A stretch of DNA of 64,000 nucleotides from Edaphochlamys debaryana (GCA_016858145.1 JAEHOE010000012.1:434001-498000); one strand, 5' to 3'. Shown: positions 49,501 to 62,200, numbered from the stretch's first letter. Notes: generated by a model from the letters alone, not told the origin. Numbers and translations are program-made.

Positions 49501-49624
49501 GGGCGAGCACCCAGCCGCGACCGGGATGTGCCGCCAAAGGCCATGGGAAGTATCGCTGACTAGTACATGTGCCCTGGCTTCCCTGATAACGCTGCCCGGC
49601 GCTGGAGAGGCCGCCCGCCCTCAT
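46524..49624 (-). CDS. OPR-RAP organelle RNA-binding protein, NCL-like, copy 3
   Basis: Two exons (48707-49624 and 46524-48470), about 954 residues. Start MRAGGLSSAGQRYQ, disordered linker, OPR repeats (KPQELANSLYALGEL, KPQELSNMLLGCAGL, KPQEVSNSLYSLALL, KPQELSNSAWALATM, TPQAWSNLWYALALV, KAQHCANLLWALANM, KGQELCNSLWALAVM) and a RAP domain (VAVEADGPWHYFANRP ... PHWQWA). Two RAP residues differ from the other copies: EVDGP is EADGP and the W-EW motif is W-QW. A tail of about 25 residues after the RAP domain (ending GRRGKAATGLAL) is unique to this copy. A TGTAA overlaps the stop codon, probably by chance. The 5' flank is unrelated to those of copies 1 and 2. Confidence 0.9.
48653..48716 (-). repeat. 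Intron segment shared by OPR-RAP copies 3 and 2
   Basis: Partner of 44365-44430, located just inside the 5' end of the intron of copy 3 and running into the last codons of its exon 1. Confidence 0.85.
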
Positions 49625-51861
49625 CGGCCGACCTTGACCGCGTCAGGTCAAACGTCCTTCGCACCGCTGCTATATATTGATTACATATATAGCGACGAGA
49701 GTAGTAGAGTCCGTTGAGTTGACCAGTTGCGGGCAAATGCGCCGTCGGCGCACAGGTTGGGTTACCGCTTATGAGAGCTATCACAGGCACTTGATTTATT
49801 GTACAGGACCTGAGATTGGGTTTAGTGGAACCACGGGCGCGCAGGGCGGCGATCAACTTTTGGCGGGTTCGGGGGGATCTGGGCGTTTGCCCGCGTGCCT
49901 GTGCTCTGCCTCTCCGGCCGCAGCTGGCCGCTGAGCCCCTGCTTTCACGGTGTATGCTGCCATCACCACTGAAGTAAGACCACGGTAGTAAGAGAAGCGA
50001 GAGGTCGAATTTGCAGCCCCATAAGGGTGTCGATTTGCACAGGCAGGCATTGTGTGACGCAGGCTGCCGCCGCAGGCCAGACACCGACTCCAAAAGCGCC
50101 CTGTAACACCCACTCAGCAAATACCAACCCAACCAATAAGCATCAAACTCTTGAACGCCCTGGCATCCTCAAGCTGCCCTCATGACACAGGCTTCACGTC
50201 TCAGCACAGGTCCATCCCCCCCCCATCGGCAATTAGTCTCGAAGGCCCTTCGGGCTTTTCCTTGGGAGAGCGCTTGCAGCGGAGGTTGGGAGGGCGGGTG
50301 GGGCTGTGTGGCTTGCAAGGGGGAGGGGGAAATGCCGGCGGGGGAGGGGAAAGCGCTGCCGGGGGGGAGGGGGGAGTGCTGCGACACGGGTGGGACAGAA
50401 GTCATGTTTCTGCTCAAACTTGATAATGCTGCTGGCGGCGACATGGCTCTGGGGAGCTGTACGGGCAACGGGAAACGGGGGAGGGCGGAAGCGGGGGAGC
50501 GCGCGTGGGGTGCTCTAGCTTCCGTCGCGTTCGCCCAAGAGAACATGTCGCCGACCTTTGCGTACTCGACAGGGCCGTCGCGAGTCGCCGCGACTTGCAA
50601 GTGTATAGTAGACATCTTCTTCATGCCTTGCAACTCCTCTCGCGTGCGGTAGGCTGCTCGCGAGTCGGGTCGGGTCGTCGGGTCGGGTGTCGATGCTCAC
50701 GACTCGGGACTGCACGACTCGCCCGGGCTCGCAGCCCCGCACCACGCGATGAAGTACCTGCTGGAGTATTATCGCGCCCAGTAGCAGCGGCTCGACGCCA
50801 GGGGGCTCACGCGAGCCGCTCCCGACTCGGAGGCCCCAACATGTGTGACGGAGTGTGGCGCTCGGGAGTCGCGCAGCATGCCCCAGCCGCGGCGCCGCGC
50901 GATAGCCTGACTTATGCACACGCTCACATCAGGCTCAGCTGGGGTAGCTCAGGCGAAGAGTGCGCGAGTGTGCTCGCCGGCGCAGCAGCTGCTAAGCTGG
51001 CCCTACCTCAGACGGGCGGGCGGGTGGGGCCCTAATGGCTGCGGCAGCCCTGAATCGACACTTGACTGGAGGGGCGCGAGACTCTCTTGTGACAGTTGTG
51101 ACGAGAAACAAAATTGAAGTTTCTGCCCAGACTTGATAAAGCTCGGGGGGGGGGACCAGCAGGCACCCGACTCCAGATGCGTTCTTCAGGTCCCGTGACC
51201 TGCCCAGCGCCTGGAACTCCATGCGCCTTGAATCCAGCCAAGCCATATGTCTGTCCGAGCATGCGTGCCACGCACACCTGGCTCTTCCCCCATGTGTCCC
51301 CGACGCACGGTAGCGCTGCCGGCAGATAGAACACCTAATGTGCTCGTCCAACCGCAGTCGATGCATCAAACCCAAGCTGCCGCTCTTTAGTGCAGCACGC
51401 GCACAAGCATCCACTTCAAGGCCCTGCCGCACAAGGCCCCCGCACGGATGCCTTTACTCTTTAGATCTGCTGGAGTCAGAGGCCAAGACCTCCTGTTGAG
51501 GACCACAACCGCAGCTCACAGACACACGCCTCCGTCCACGTGAGTTGGCCGGGACACAATCTTCCGAAATACTAGGGACCCACTGTGCAATCGCCATCCC
51601 AGTGCCAAAGACAAGGCGCCACGGAGCGGCCTGCTGTCCACACCGAAGTTGGCCCTGGGCCAGCGCATGTTGGCGTCGACATCGAAGTGCTGCCGCAACG
51701 CTGAATGACCAGGCAGGCCAAAGCTAACCATCAAATTGTTGACCTTAAGCACATGTTGACCATCTCGTCGACACCACACACGACTACTTGCAGTCTTGGC
51801 CCCCTCGTTCGTACCACCTGTCACCAACCTCATTCGCTGCTGGGCGTCCGCGGTCCCTCGC
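49625..51861. other. Intergenic between OPR-RAP copy 3 and the SPX gene
   Basis: A gap of 2.2 kb holding the promoter of copy 3 and the 3' UTR of the SPX gene. The middle (about 50150-51140) has GC-rich blocks, a GTCGGGTCGGGT tract near 50665, and the word TTTCTGC-C--ACTTGATAA twice (about 50405 and 51120). A frame near 50700-50785 ends MKYLLEYYRAQ and stop, with no recognisable family. It may include old mobile-element debris, but no gene is supported. Confidence 0.5.
49669..49693. promoter_or_regulatory. AT-rich perfect inverted repeat before OPR-RAP copy 3
   Basis: GCTATATAT and ATATATAGC surround the spacer TGATTAC, 45 to 69 bases before the ATG of copy 3, in otherwise GC-rich DNA. On position and content it may serve as a TATA element; that is inference. 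Confidence 0.5.
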
Positions 51862-54800
51862 TCAGGCGTCCTCCGTTCTGGCGGCCTTGGCTGCAGGCTC
51901 CGCCGCCGCCGCCTCCCCTTCGGCGGCCGGTGTGTCTGCCTGCGTTTCCAACCCGGTTCACACACGTGAGCGCCGCCACACGTGCACGCCCCGCGCACCA
52001 TACTCGACCTTTCCCCAGCGCCCGGCCCTCGAGCCCCGCGCCTCACCTCTCGCTTGGGCGCCTGCCTGCCCCCCGGCTGCTCCGCCTCCGACGACAGCAC
52101 GGTGGAGGGCGTGATGGCGGTCTTGCGGAGCGTGTCCCACGTCTGCAGCGCGTGCATGGTGCTCCTGCGGGGGGGCACCGCACACAGACACCGAGGAGAG
52201 GCGTGGGGAAGGAGCGGACGGGTGCGGGCGGCGGAGACGCGCAAGGACCCAGGACATGACAGGACAGACAACGCCCATGCCTTCCCACCCTCCCATGCCC
52301 CGCCCCGACCCCCACACGTGCTCACCCGACCAGCGGCTGCTCGGCCGCCCCCGGCGGCGCAACGGCGTCCCCCATCGCCGCGTACGTCAGCGTGGACGCA
52401 TCCGACGCCGACACAGCCGCCGCCGCCGCGGGGGCCGCGCCCCGCGCACCTAGCCCTGCCGCCGCGGCCTGTGCCGGCGCCTGCGCGCCCCGTGCCGCCC
52501 CCGCCTGCGCCCCCGCCAGCGCCGCCGCCGCCGCTGCCGCCCCCGCTGCCCCCGGCGCCAGGTGCGTGGCTGCGACCATGAGCTCCTCGGCGCGGCGGGC
52601 CAGGCGGGACATGATGGTGGTGGAGGAGAAGGGCTGGGGGGAGGGCAGGGAGCGGAAGTGGGGGTTGGGGACAGGGGTGAGGAGGGCGCGGCTTGCTTGC
52701 GTGGAGATGCACGACGACCTGCACCGGCCCTTCCTCTGCGCCGCACAGCTCCTGTCCCTTGCCACGGCCCCTTCTCACCTGCTGCAGCACGTTTGCAAGG
52801 TAGGGCGCCCGCAGCAGCACGCCTGCGGGGGCACATGGGGGGGGCATACACGTGTGAGCCCACATGCCTCTTTACGCACGCCTCACAGCCCACCTGCCAC
52901 CTCTTCACTCCCCTCCCGCCTGCAACCCCCCCTGCGGCGTGTGCCCACCCGTGGCCTTGTCGTGCTTCTTGAGGATCTTGACCACCGCTGCGTAGTTGAG
53001 CAGCGACCAGTGCAGCAGCAGCACCTGGGCGGGGGGGGAGGCACGAGAGGGGGACGGAGCCTGAGCGCCCCGGAGAACCCAGTCCCCTGACGTCGCCCTG
53101 TCCCCGGATGCGTCCCCACGCGTCGTCCCCTAGCATGTGTCTCCATGCTCGCCCCCAGCGCCAGGTGCCCTGCTACGAGCAGCGGGCTGCTGCGCCCCCA
53201 TTATGCACCCCAGTCCCAAACCCGGCCCCCCACGCACCATCTCCCCGTGGAACTGCACCAGCCGGGCCCGCACGGACTGCAGCGTGCTGGCGGGGCTGGG
53301 CGAGTGGTGGCCATGGCCGTGGGCGTGGCCGTGCGGGTGGTGGTTGTGGGGCGGGCGCCCGTGGCCCTGGACCGAGCCGGAGGCGGGCTCCGCGGCCGCC
53401 GGTGCGCCGCTGGTGCCCTCAGAGCCGGGCGATGCGCCCTCGGCACATGGCCGTTCCCCCGCCTCGGCCGGCTGCGCCGCGGGGGCAGCGGGGGCGGGGC
53501 CCCCCTCCTCCTGCTCGTGCCCCCCCGACACCTGCAGAGGCCCAATCGGCTCCATCCCCTGGTCCGCCAGAAGAGCCGCGGGCAGGGGCACGCCAGCCGC
53601 CGCTGCGGCAGCCGCCAGCTCGTCACACAGCGCCTGGGGCAGAGGCAGGAGGGGGACAGCCACACGCGCTTGAGAAGCCCAGGAATCCCCGTGTACCTTG
53701 CGCATGGTAACTCCATGCGCCGCACCCCTGCCCGGCCCCTGTCCATGCTCCCCACCGCGTGCCGAATGACCGCCTCCTCCTCCTTGTCCTGCAAGGGGGG
53801 TGCGAATAGAAATGGTCAACAGGATGAAACACAACGTAACCTGACGTAACCGCACACGTAACCCTGACTCCGCCCGGCCCACCTGGAAGTAGGAGTTGAA
53901 CCGGGCCAAGTCCTCGTTGAGTGTGCCGATGAAGGCAGCCTCCTCGGGGGATAGGGCGGGGGCGGTTACGGCGGCCTGGGGGGGGGGGGCAGCGGCATGC
54001 GTGTGTGGTGAGCGGACGATCGGAGGATGCGGGGTGGGGCTATGGTGGCACCGAGGCGCGAGGCTGCGGCAGTAAGGACTGATGGAGCGGAGTGGTACCG
54101 ATATGGCGGGGCCGAGACCGCGGGGGCGCGGCCGGTCGGGGGCTTCGGCGGTTGAAGGGCATCCCGTCCCCGGGTCACCCCGGCGGCTCACCCCGGAGCT
54201 GCCCGTGCCCGTACCGCTGCGGCCGGGGGAGGCACTGGCCTGCTTCTCCTGGGCGACGGCCGAGGCGCCTGTGGACGGCACGGACACAAGCAGACGATAA
54301 GCATGTGCAAACACGGTCAGTCAGCGACGGGTGCTGCCGTAGTTTGGCCCCACCCGTGCTGTGCCCACAGGGAGTGCCCCACAGGCTGTTGTTGCTAGAA
54401 CTAGGCCCCGGACACGCCCCGTTCCGCCCCAGCCCACCCCGGGTGCTGCTAGATATGGCCTTGATCTGCTTCTTCAGCTCCTTGTAGCGCAGAAACAGGC
54501 TGGCCATCTCCTCGGGCATGTTCTCCGAGGAGACCTTGAGCACCTTGCCGAACTGGGGGTCGGGGAAAGAGGGTTGTCGCCGGGTGTGCATGTGTGGGGC
54601 CACGGATCCAGGTCGGGCGTCGGAGCGGTCGTCATGTGAGGTCAGGGGCTGGGCGGTTTAGACTGCGCGTCATTGGTGTCAGCGCCGTGAAGGGTTATGA
54701 GCGTGTCGTGTACGCCCGTTCCGTTCCGTTCCAGAGCCTCCGCCCCTGGGCCCCGGCCCCCCTGGCTCACTACTGGCACCTGGGACCTATCGGAGTGTAC

Positions 54801-54920
54801 CCCGCAGCCAATGGTGCCCTGGCGAGGTCACCCGTGTCGCTGGCCCGTGGGCTGGCCCGGGCTACAAGCGGCGCACCAGCCTCTAGGCCGAACCCGGAGC
54901 CGGAAGGTGCGCACCTTCAT
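51862..54920 (-). CDS. SPX-domain protein (phosphate / inositol-pyrophosphate sensing)
   Basis: Eleven exons, about 445 residues. Exon 1 is 54915-54920 and codes only Met-Lys, followed by GTGCGC. Joined to 54552 it gives MKFGKVLK, the classic SPX start. Exon 2 ends at 54438 (SLFLRYKELKKQIKAIS). Later exons: 54268 down (Ala/Ser/Gly-rich), about 53883-53976 (SPEEAAFIGTLNEDLARFNSYFQ), about 53757-53789 (DKEEEAVIRHA), 53238-53634, about 52950-53023 (LLHWSLLNYAAVVKILKKHDKAT, with the Lys cluster that binds inositol pyrophosphates in the family), about 52782-52824 (LRAPYLANVLQQ), about 52330-52632, 52048-52166 and 51862-51939, ending KAARTEDA. An insert of about 100 residues, rich in Ala and Pro and with a His/Gly run (HNHHPHGHAHGHGHH), splits the SPX domain. 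No EXS, VTC, RING or transporter part follows, so it is an SPX-only regulator, as in the plant SPX1-4 class; partners are not shown. Confidence 0.88.
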
Positions 54921-56213
54921 TCTCTTGCTTCCGGAAGCAATGCGACAAACACAGCTTGAACGGTGCTACTTATAGGTGCCGCCCGCAACAGTCGTCCGCC
55001 TGCACGCATCGCCACGCGGCATGGTAACAGGTGCCGAGCCGTCAGCTCCGGCCGATACTGTGGCAGGGACTTGAGTCCAGTGATAAGCCGCAAGCACTGG
55101 AGATGCCGGCAGCTCGCAGATGCGGGAACAAGGCCTGGTGGCGTGACTCCTCGACGTCTGCCTTACCCGCACCATCAGAGCTCCCACTCGGTGAGCGAAG
55201 AGACTGAATTCCCGCAGTCCTGAAGTCTCCCGTCCCTCCCGAGGAGCAGACACGTTGATGCTGGATGGGCCTTGCGAGCACAGCTGCTGTGCTCTCCTTC
55301 CGGGCGCTGGCCTGGACTATAGGCTGGCAGGCAATTGCGGCGTGTGCGCGCGGCTCACTCGCGCTGCGGTGACCGACACGTAGGGATGCCGGAATTGGCG
55401 CGTGCAAGGTGAGGTTTGCGCTGGCGCTGATTTGGCGGCTAGATCGGCAGAGCGTGTATGGAGTACTGTGTGGAGCACCACACCGTTTTACCCAGCACCC
55501 ACATGAGCGATGGCCGCCCGAATCCCGACCCGGACCAAGCGGCTAGATGCTCCGGAGCTCCGTCGCCGGCGACGGGCGCCGCTACCCGCAAAAACGGCCA
55601 CTCGTGCTATAGACAACGGGGCCGCAGTTGGGGTACACAGCGAGCGACAGGGACACGCAGCCAGGGAGACCCGCTGCCATTCCGCAGCACCTTTCTCACC
55701 GGGGGCTAACTGCCGCATCTGTACTTCTTCTGTGTGTTGTACACAAATGCCTGCTTGTCCTGACTGTGTTGCTCAGGTCACTGCTCCAACCACCAGCCCG
55801 TTCAAGGCCCGGCAAGGGGTTGCGGGGGCCTACCTGATCGGTCGCGCATCGGCCCCCTCGGGTAGCTCCGGGTGGCTACCCGAGCCCACCGTTTTGCTGG
55901 AAGTCCGACATCCTCGTAGAAAGCGTGCCCGGGTACCGCCCACGGGCCACGGCCGCATGGCATGCAGGCGCTGCATAACCACCGCGCAACCTGGTGCACT
56001 GGAAGCCTAAGTGCGCCCCGCCGTACCGGCACGGGCACAAGCGTGCAAGAGGTGCAGTACGGGGCACATGTGGCACAACAGGTCCGGCCTTACAAACCAA
56101 CCACCGCCAACAACCTTCCGGGCGACTGCCGTGACAGCAGCACGGACCCCGCCCGCCGAGGCCTGCAACAGTCCCAATGCGCGCTTGACCCGGTGTGAGC
56201 CCTGGGCGACGCC
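54921..56213. other. Intergenic: SPX promoter and PWWP-gene 3' UTR
   Basis: The two genes lie head to tail on the minus strand. The 3' UTR of the PWWP gene probably ends near the TGTAA at 56090. The rest, with the SPX upstream region, shows only short frames without splice context or known motifs. Confidence 0.6.
56090..56094 (-). terminator. TGTAA poly(A) signal, PWWP gene
   Basis: TGTAA on the minus strand, about 120 bases behind the inferred stop codon at 56214. Confidence 0.6.
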
Positions 56214-59200
56214 TCAGGCCCCCGGCGTTGCGTTCAGCTGCGGCTCCTCATCCGGGCGGGGGGCGGCAACGGGGGTCTGTGGGGCGGCCGGGGGGCAGGA
56301 ACACGCGGCAGGGCCAGGCTCAGTGCGGTCATAGGCCCATCATTGCCCACAGCTGTCAAGGACCTGTCCAGAAAGCACGTGAGCTGTGGGCTTGACGTCC
56401 GAAGCTGCCGTGTCAACCGGTTACACTCGTCAAGCCCCATGCACGTTCCCAGGCCCCGATTTGCAGTGGTCCAGCCCATAGTCCATAGGCACCCAGGGCC
56501 TTCCCCTCATGCCGGGACCTTGGTGTAGATGCACGCACATGCGCATGACCACCTCGCCCGCGGCCCCCGTCTCACCTGCAGTAGGGCCAGCAGGCTGCTG
56601 AGGGCGTCCGGGTCCAGCGTCTCCACCACCTGCTCGATCCGCTGCCGCGTGCCCGGGGACGGATCCCCCGGGGCTCCCGCGGCCTGCCCCTCGTCGCCGC
56701 CAGTCGCACCCGAGCCCGCCCCTGCCTCTGCGGTGGCGGTGAGGCCTGGGTCCGTGGGCCCGCCAGATAGGCTGGTCGGAAGTGCGGACTCGGCCGCAGC
56801 CGCTTGCAAGGCCCCGAAGGGCGCAGGCGCTGCGCTGGGGACGTCCGCGGTCGCGAGGGGTGCGCCCCCCACCGGTCCTAGCAGGTGGGCGCCCGGTATG
56901 CCCTCCAGCACCGCCTGGGGCACGGGCAGCGCGCCTGCAGGGAAGGGCACAAGCGGATGCGGTTACGTCCCTTGACACGTGTCGCTTACCATGGGCCAAT
57001 CCTGTCCTTCACATGCGGCGATACAGTGATATGCCAGAGCCACGCAACCGAGGATGTATCATAACACTGATGTGATGATGAATCCGAATCCAGGACGTAC
57101 CCGCGGCGCCAGGCTCTGAGCCGAGCAGGCCATGGGCGGGGGTGGGGGCGAGCGTGCCATCCGCGGACCTGCAACGGCGGGGTGGGGAAAAAGGGAAGTG
57201 TCAGCTGGCAAGAGACTCTTTCCGGGCCCGTTCGGGGGTCACCTTCAACATGGGGGGTCGTAATGGACGAGTAAGTAACGGGTCAGGGGCTGAGCGGCCG
57301 TTTCGGGGCTCAGGTCGCCCTAACCTCATGTAGATGGGCCACTCATGCGCAGCCCAGCCCCGCGGCCTCACCCTGACTGCGCGCCGTGGCTCGAATGCGC
57401 AGGAGCACTCGCGCCCCCGGCTGCCCAACCCGCTTCGGACACGCCATTGGCGGATCCCGAGCCCGCCGCGGCCAGCCGGGGGTCCGCCGGAGCGGCAGCT
57501 GTTGCGCCCCATGGGAAGGGCTGCGGCACCTGCGGGGCCTGGGCCTGGGCCTGGCTGGGCCCCCTCAGGCGCGGGTCCACGGGGGCCCCGCCGGCGAGGC
57601 CCCCCGACGGAGGGTTCCACTCCTGCGGGCCCGGGTGCGTGGGGGAGTACAGCCGCGGCGGGGGCTCGTCCGGAGCATCTCCGCGGGACGGAGAGTACAG
57701 CCGGCCGCCGCCCATCCACGGCGCCGGCTCAGCAGGCCCAGGCCCGGGCCCGGAGCCGTACCTGGGCCCGTAGCCGGGCCCGAACGCGGGCGGCGCCGGT
57801 GGGTAGCTGGGCCCCGGCACTGGCCCCGCACGAGGGTCCGCGGGGTGGCCCCCAGCGCTGGGACCTGGCGGAGGGGCCTGGGCCTTGCCGGGAGGGGGTC
57901 CGGAGCCTGGGCCCGAGACCGGGCCGCGCCCGGGCACCGGGCCAGGCTTTGCCGGCAGCTGCCCCGGGGGGGGCTGTGGCCGGGGCCGCATGCCCTGTGG
58001 CTGAGGCGCCGGCTGCGCGGGTGCGAGGCGAGCGGTCGGCGTGGGCCGGGCGGGCAGCCGAGCGGTGGGCACGGGGGGTGCTGGCCCGGGGCGCGAGCCC
58101 TCGCCGTGTGCCCCCGGCCACTCGGGCGGCGACACCTCCACACCAGGCATCGTCCGCTCCATCTGGGGGGCAGGGAGCACGGGAGGTCAAGCATCGGAGC
58201 ATTCAGGTTGTACACGCCAAGGGGTTGTAGACGGCCGAGGTCTGGAGACGGGCCAGCACGCGTCTGGATGTGCGGGCAGGGGGCGCTGTGGCATGCCTCG
58301 CTCCCGCCACTGTCCGTCTCGAGTCCTGCCCAGCCAGCCGCCGCTCCCCGCGCCCTCTCACCTTGACGAACTGCATCTGAACCTGCGGGAAACACGCGGA
58401 AGGGGATCATACAGGTGGCAGTGTGAGACTCAACCAAGCCAAGGGGATGGGAGCTGGCAAGTTCGCGTCCGCGATGCCTGGGTTACGTGCGGACAGGCGC
58501 CCCGCCTCCCACTCTCAGCGTCCATACCCCTTGTGTCAGCAGACGTGCTGTGCGCATGCAGCCTGCCCCGCCCTGAGCAGCCTGTGCTGGCCCGCTGCCC
58601 CCGCTGTGCGGCCCTGTTCGCGCCCGCACGGAGACTCGCTGAGCCCGCCCGGCGCGCCGGCATCACCCCACCTTGAGCAACGTGCCGCCCTGGAACCGGA
58701 GCATCGCCTCGACCTTGCGTGCGTCCGCCTCTCGAGGGAAGGTGAGCATGTAGTGGCGCCGACTGATCTCCTCGAGGATGTCGGGCCTGGGGCGGACGAA
58801 CGAGCAACGCGGAGGATGGGTCAGGGCTGCCACGAGGGAAGGGTTACGAGACTGCGGACTGGGGTATGCCCGCCTGCGCCCTTCTGCGCTGCCCTGTGCA
58901 GCTCCAGCGGCAGAGCATGGGAGCCGTGTGGGCTGCCCAGCCACGGAGTGCCACGCGCCTCGTCCGCTTCGGCAGCTCGAGACGAACAACGCGGGCCCTA
59001 GCGCTTCGGGGCTGGGCCCGGCAAACCGCCTGCGCGGCTTGCCTGCCCCGCCGATGGGGTGAGACGGCAGGCCTGATGCGCAGCCCCCAACCCCCAAAAC
59101 CTCGCTCACTGCTGGGGCCCGTCCGGGACCAGAGCCTGCATGGCGGTCCGCACGGTGGCTTCAATGGGGATGTTCGTGCCCTGTGGAGACGGAGGGGGCC

Positions 59201-62200
59201 AGGGGATCGGCAGAGAGCTCAGCGACGTGACGGTCAAGCCTGGCTCGTGTAAGAAGCGGAGCAGGTTACCGTAAATCAGTAGCGCCACCCCACAGGCCAG
59301 GAACCGCTCTGCACGCGTGCTGAGGGCAGCCCCCAAACCAGCTAGCAAACCCGACACGCGCCCAGTGCCTCATTGCCTTCCCGTACCTTGTTGAACCACA
59401 GGTGGAGCACGTTGCCCGCACGCTCCTGCGCCGCGGCCGGCCCCGCCGCCGCCGGCGGCCGCCCCGCTGCCGGCAGCCGAGCAGTAGGGCCCGCGGCCCC
59501 CGCCCCCGCCAGCGATCCAGATCCAGATCCTGACAGCGACGGGGGCCGCGCGCCCGGTGGCCGTGCTTGCGCCGCTCCAGGCTGCCCGGCACCGCTTGAG
59601 CCGGCTGCTGAGCCAGGGCCGGCCCCCGGTGCCGGCTTCTTGGGCGGAGGGCCCTTGAGGTTCACAAACCCGGCCAGACCGGCTCCGGTGCCGCTGCCAG
59701 GCCGCAGCGCGCCTGGCCCCCCGGCCGGGGCCGGCGGGCGGGGCTTGGGCGCGGCGGCGGGGGCGGGGCGCGTGGGTCCGTTCGGCAGCACTCGCCTCAG
59801 GGCCACGTACTCGAGTCCGTCGAAATCGTCTTTTGGGTCCAGGGGAGCCGGCTTAGCTGCCGCTGCCGCTGCCCCGGCCCCTCCCGATCCCGATCCCCCC
59901 ACGCCCGTCGCCGGGGCGGGTCGGCCGGGGCCCGAGCCGCTGCCTGCTTGAGCCCGTGACGACGGCTGCTCCCCACCGGACGCCTGACGCGCCAGCTTCT
60001 GGCCTGGGCCCGGTGCGCCGCCGCGGCCGCTAGGACCGGGGGCGTCGTCGTTGCCGCCCCGCTTCAGGCGCTTGCCAGCCTGCTTGCCGGCAGAGCCCGG
60101 AGACTCGACCTTGCCGGACCGCCGCCGTGCATTGGCTGCTGCGTCCGCGGCCGCCCGCCCTGCCCCGGCCCTCCCCTCCTTGCCGGCGAGCCTGCCCCGC
60201 TGTGCGCGGCTGCCCTTGCGCGACCGAGCGTCCTCCTGATCGTCGTCATCGTCGCCCGATGTGCTCTCGCTCTCGCTGTCGCTGCTGCTCTCCTCCTCCG
60301 ACTCTGAGCTAGAGCTGGAGCTGGACTGGGCCTGCTGCCGCTTCCGCCTGCGCCCCTCCTTCTCCTTGCGCGCGGCTGCCCCCGGCGCCGCCTCCTCGTC
60401 GCTCTCCCCGGCCGCCTGCCGCCGGCGCTTGCCCTCTGCTGCCCCTGCGGCGCCTCCAGAGTCCGCCTTCCCGGCGGCGGCCCCCTCCTCCTCGGTCCAC
60501 GCGCGGGCCATGGTCAGGAGCTTCTTGCACCGAATGCCCAGCTGCCGCTCCAGCGCCAATTTGGAGCAGCGGAAACACAGCTCTCGAGCGCTGCAAGTGG
60601 GGAAGGCGACCAACACCGAGCAAGCACACGAACAAGGTCACGGATCGGCATGGGGGGGTCAGGCATCCCGAGACCTGGGTCCGCCGCTCCCTGCCCCTGC
60701 GTCCCCCGCCCCGCCTCCGCCGTCCCCGCCCTGCCCGGCCCCCACCGCGCTCCCTCCTCTCTCCAGCCCTCAGCAGCGCCCGCTCTCACCGCAGCAGCGC
60801 CGCCCGCTGGGACATGGCCAACATGGTGGTCTTGGACTGCAGCACCGCCTCCGTGGGGTCCTGCGCCAGCGTGCGAACCAGGTCCACGGCCCGGGGCAGC
60901 ACCCCCGGCCGCAGGCTGTCGCCGCAGTAGGCACTGATGGACCCCGGCAGACCCGGGCAGGCGGTCCAGGCGATGCCCAGGCGGTCGACGTCGCGCAGGT
61001 CGTCACCCGCCGCCGCCTCGGCGCCGCCGTCGTCGGAGTCCTCGCCGGCGGCGGCGGCAGCGGCGGCGGCGGCCGCCGCCGCGGCCTCCTCGGCGTCGGC
61101 GGTGTCGTCGAGACGCACGCTGGCGTCGGTGCGGAGCAGCGGCTCGGGCTTGACGGCGGCGGCAGCGGTGGTTACGGCTGGCTCTGCCTCCGCTGCCGCC
61201 GCCGCCGCCGCCGCGGCGGCAGCGGAGAGGATGGTGGCCGTGGCGTCGGCGACAGGCGCGGGTGCGTCGGCCGGCTGGGGCTTGGCGGCTGCTGGCGGCG
61301 CCTGGCCGCTGCCGCTGGGGGCGCCGGCGATCCACTGCTTGCGCAGGAGGGAGCGACCGCCGCCGGGCGCCGCCAGGCGCTGTGAGGACGTCGACGGGGA
61401 GGGCGAGGGCGGGTGCGCCGCCGCCGCCCCTCGCCCGTCCCCGCCCGGCGCCTCGGTCGCCGCATCCACGCTCGTGGCCCCCCGCCCCTCACCCGCCTCG
61501 CCGCGCGTTCCGTCCTCCGCCCCCGCCCCAGACGGCTCCGCCGCCGCCGCCTCGGCCGCGGCTGCCGCCACATGCTCGCCCCTCCCGGCCCGTGCAGCTG
61601 CCCCGGTGGCGCCCATGTGGGCGACGGCGGCGATGGGCTGGTCCTCGTCCGAGTCAGAAAGGAGGTCCACGTCATCGGCTCCGGCCTCCTTGTCCTTGTC
61701 GGTCTTTGCCTTCTTGGCCTTCTTTCCAGCCTCTGCCTCGCTGGCGGCTTTGGCGGCTTTCTTGGCGGCCTTCCTCGCGGCCTTGTCCTTGTCAGCATCT
61801 GAGCCCTTGTCCTTCTTCTCCTTCTTGTCCTTTTTGTGCTCCTTAGGTTCCTTGTGCTCCTTAGCCTCCTTGCCTTTGGCGGGCTTCTTGGTTGACGTTT
61901 CGGCTTTGGGGGGTTTGTCCGCCTTGTGCCGCTTGGCGGGTGGTGGCTCGCCGTCGGCAGCTTCGTCTGCCGCCCCGGCGTCCTGAGTGTGGCGTAACAC
62001 AGGATGCAAGAGAGCGAGAAGCAGCGGGTCAGCTGAGGGAACGTCGCTTCGCGGCAGTCGCCCTGTGCCTCCCACCGTGCGTGGCCGACAGGGCCGCTAC
62101 CTCACCCCTGCCCCACCACTTCCTGCACCTTCCGTCCCGCCCTCCTCCCCAAGAAGCCCTGCCACGATACCTCGGCCCCACCACAACCACCCTGCCCGGC

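Noticed and set aside
50182..50652. Plus-strand frame of 156 codons
   Set aside because: Biased composition, no family motif, no poly(A) or splice support, next to possible repeat debris.
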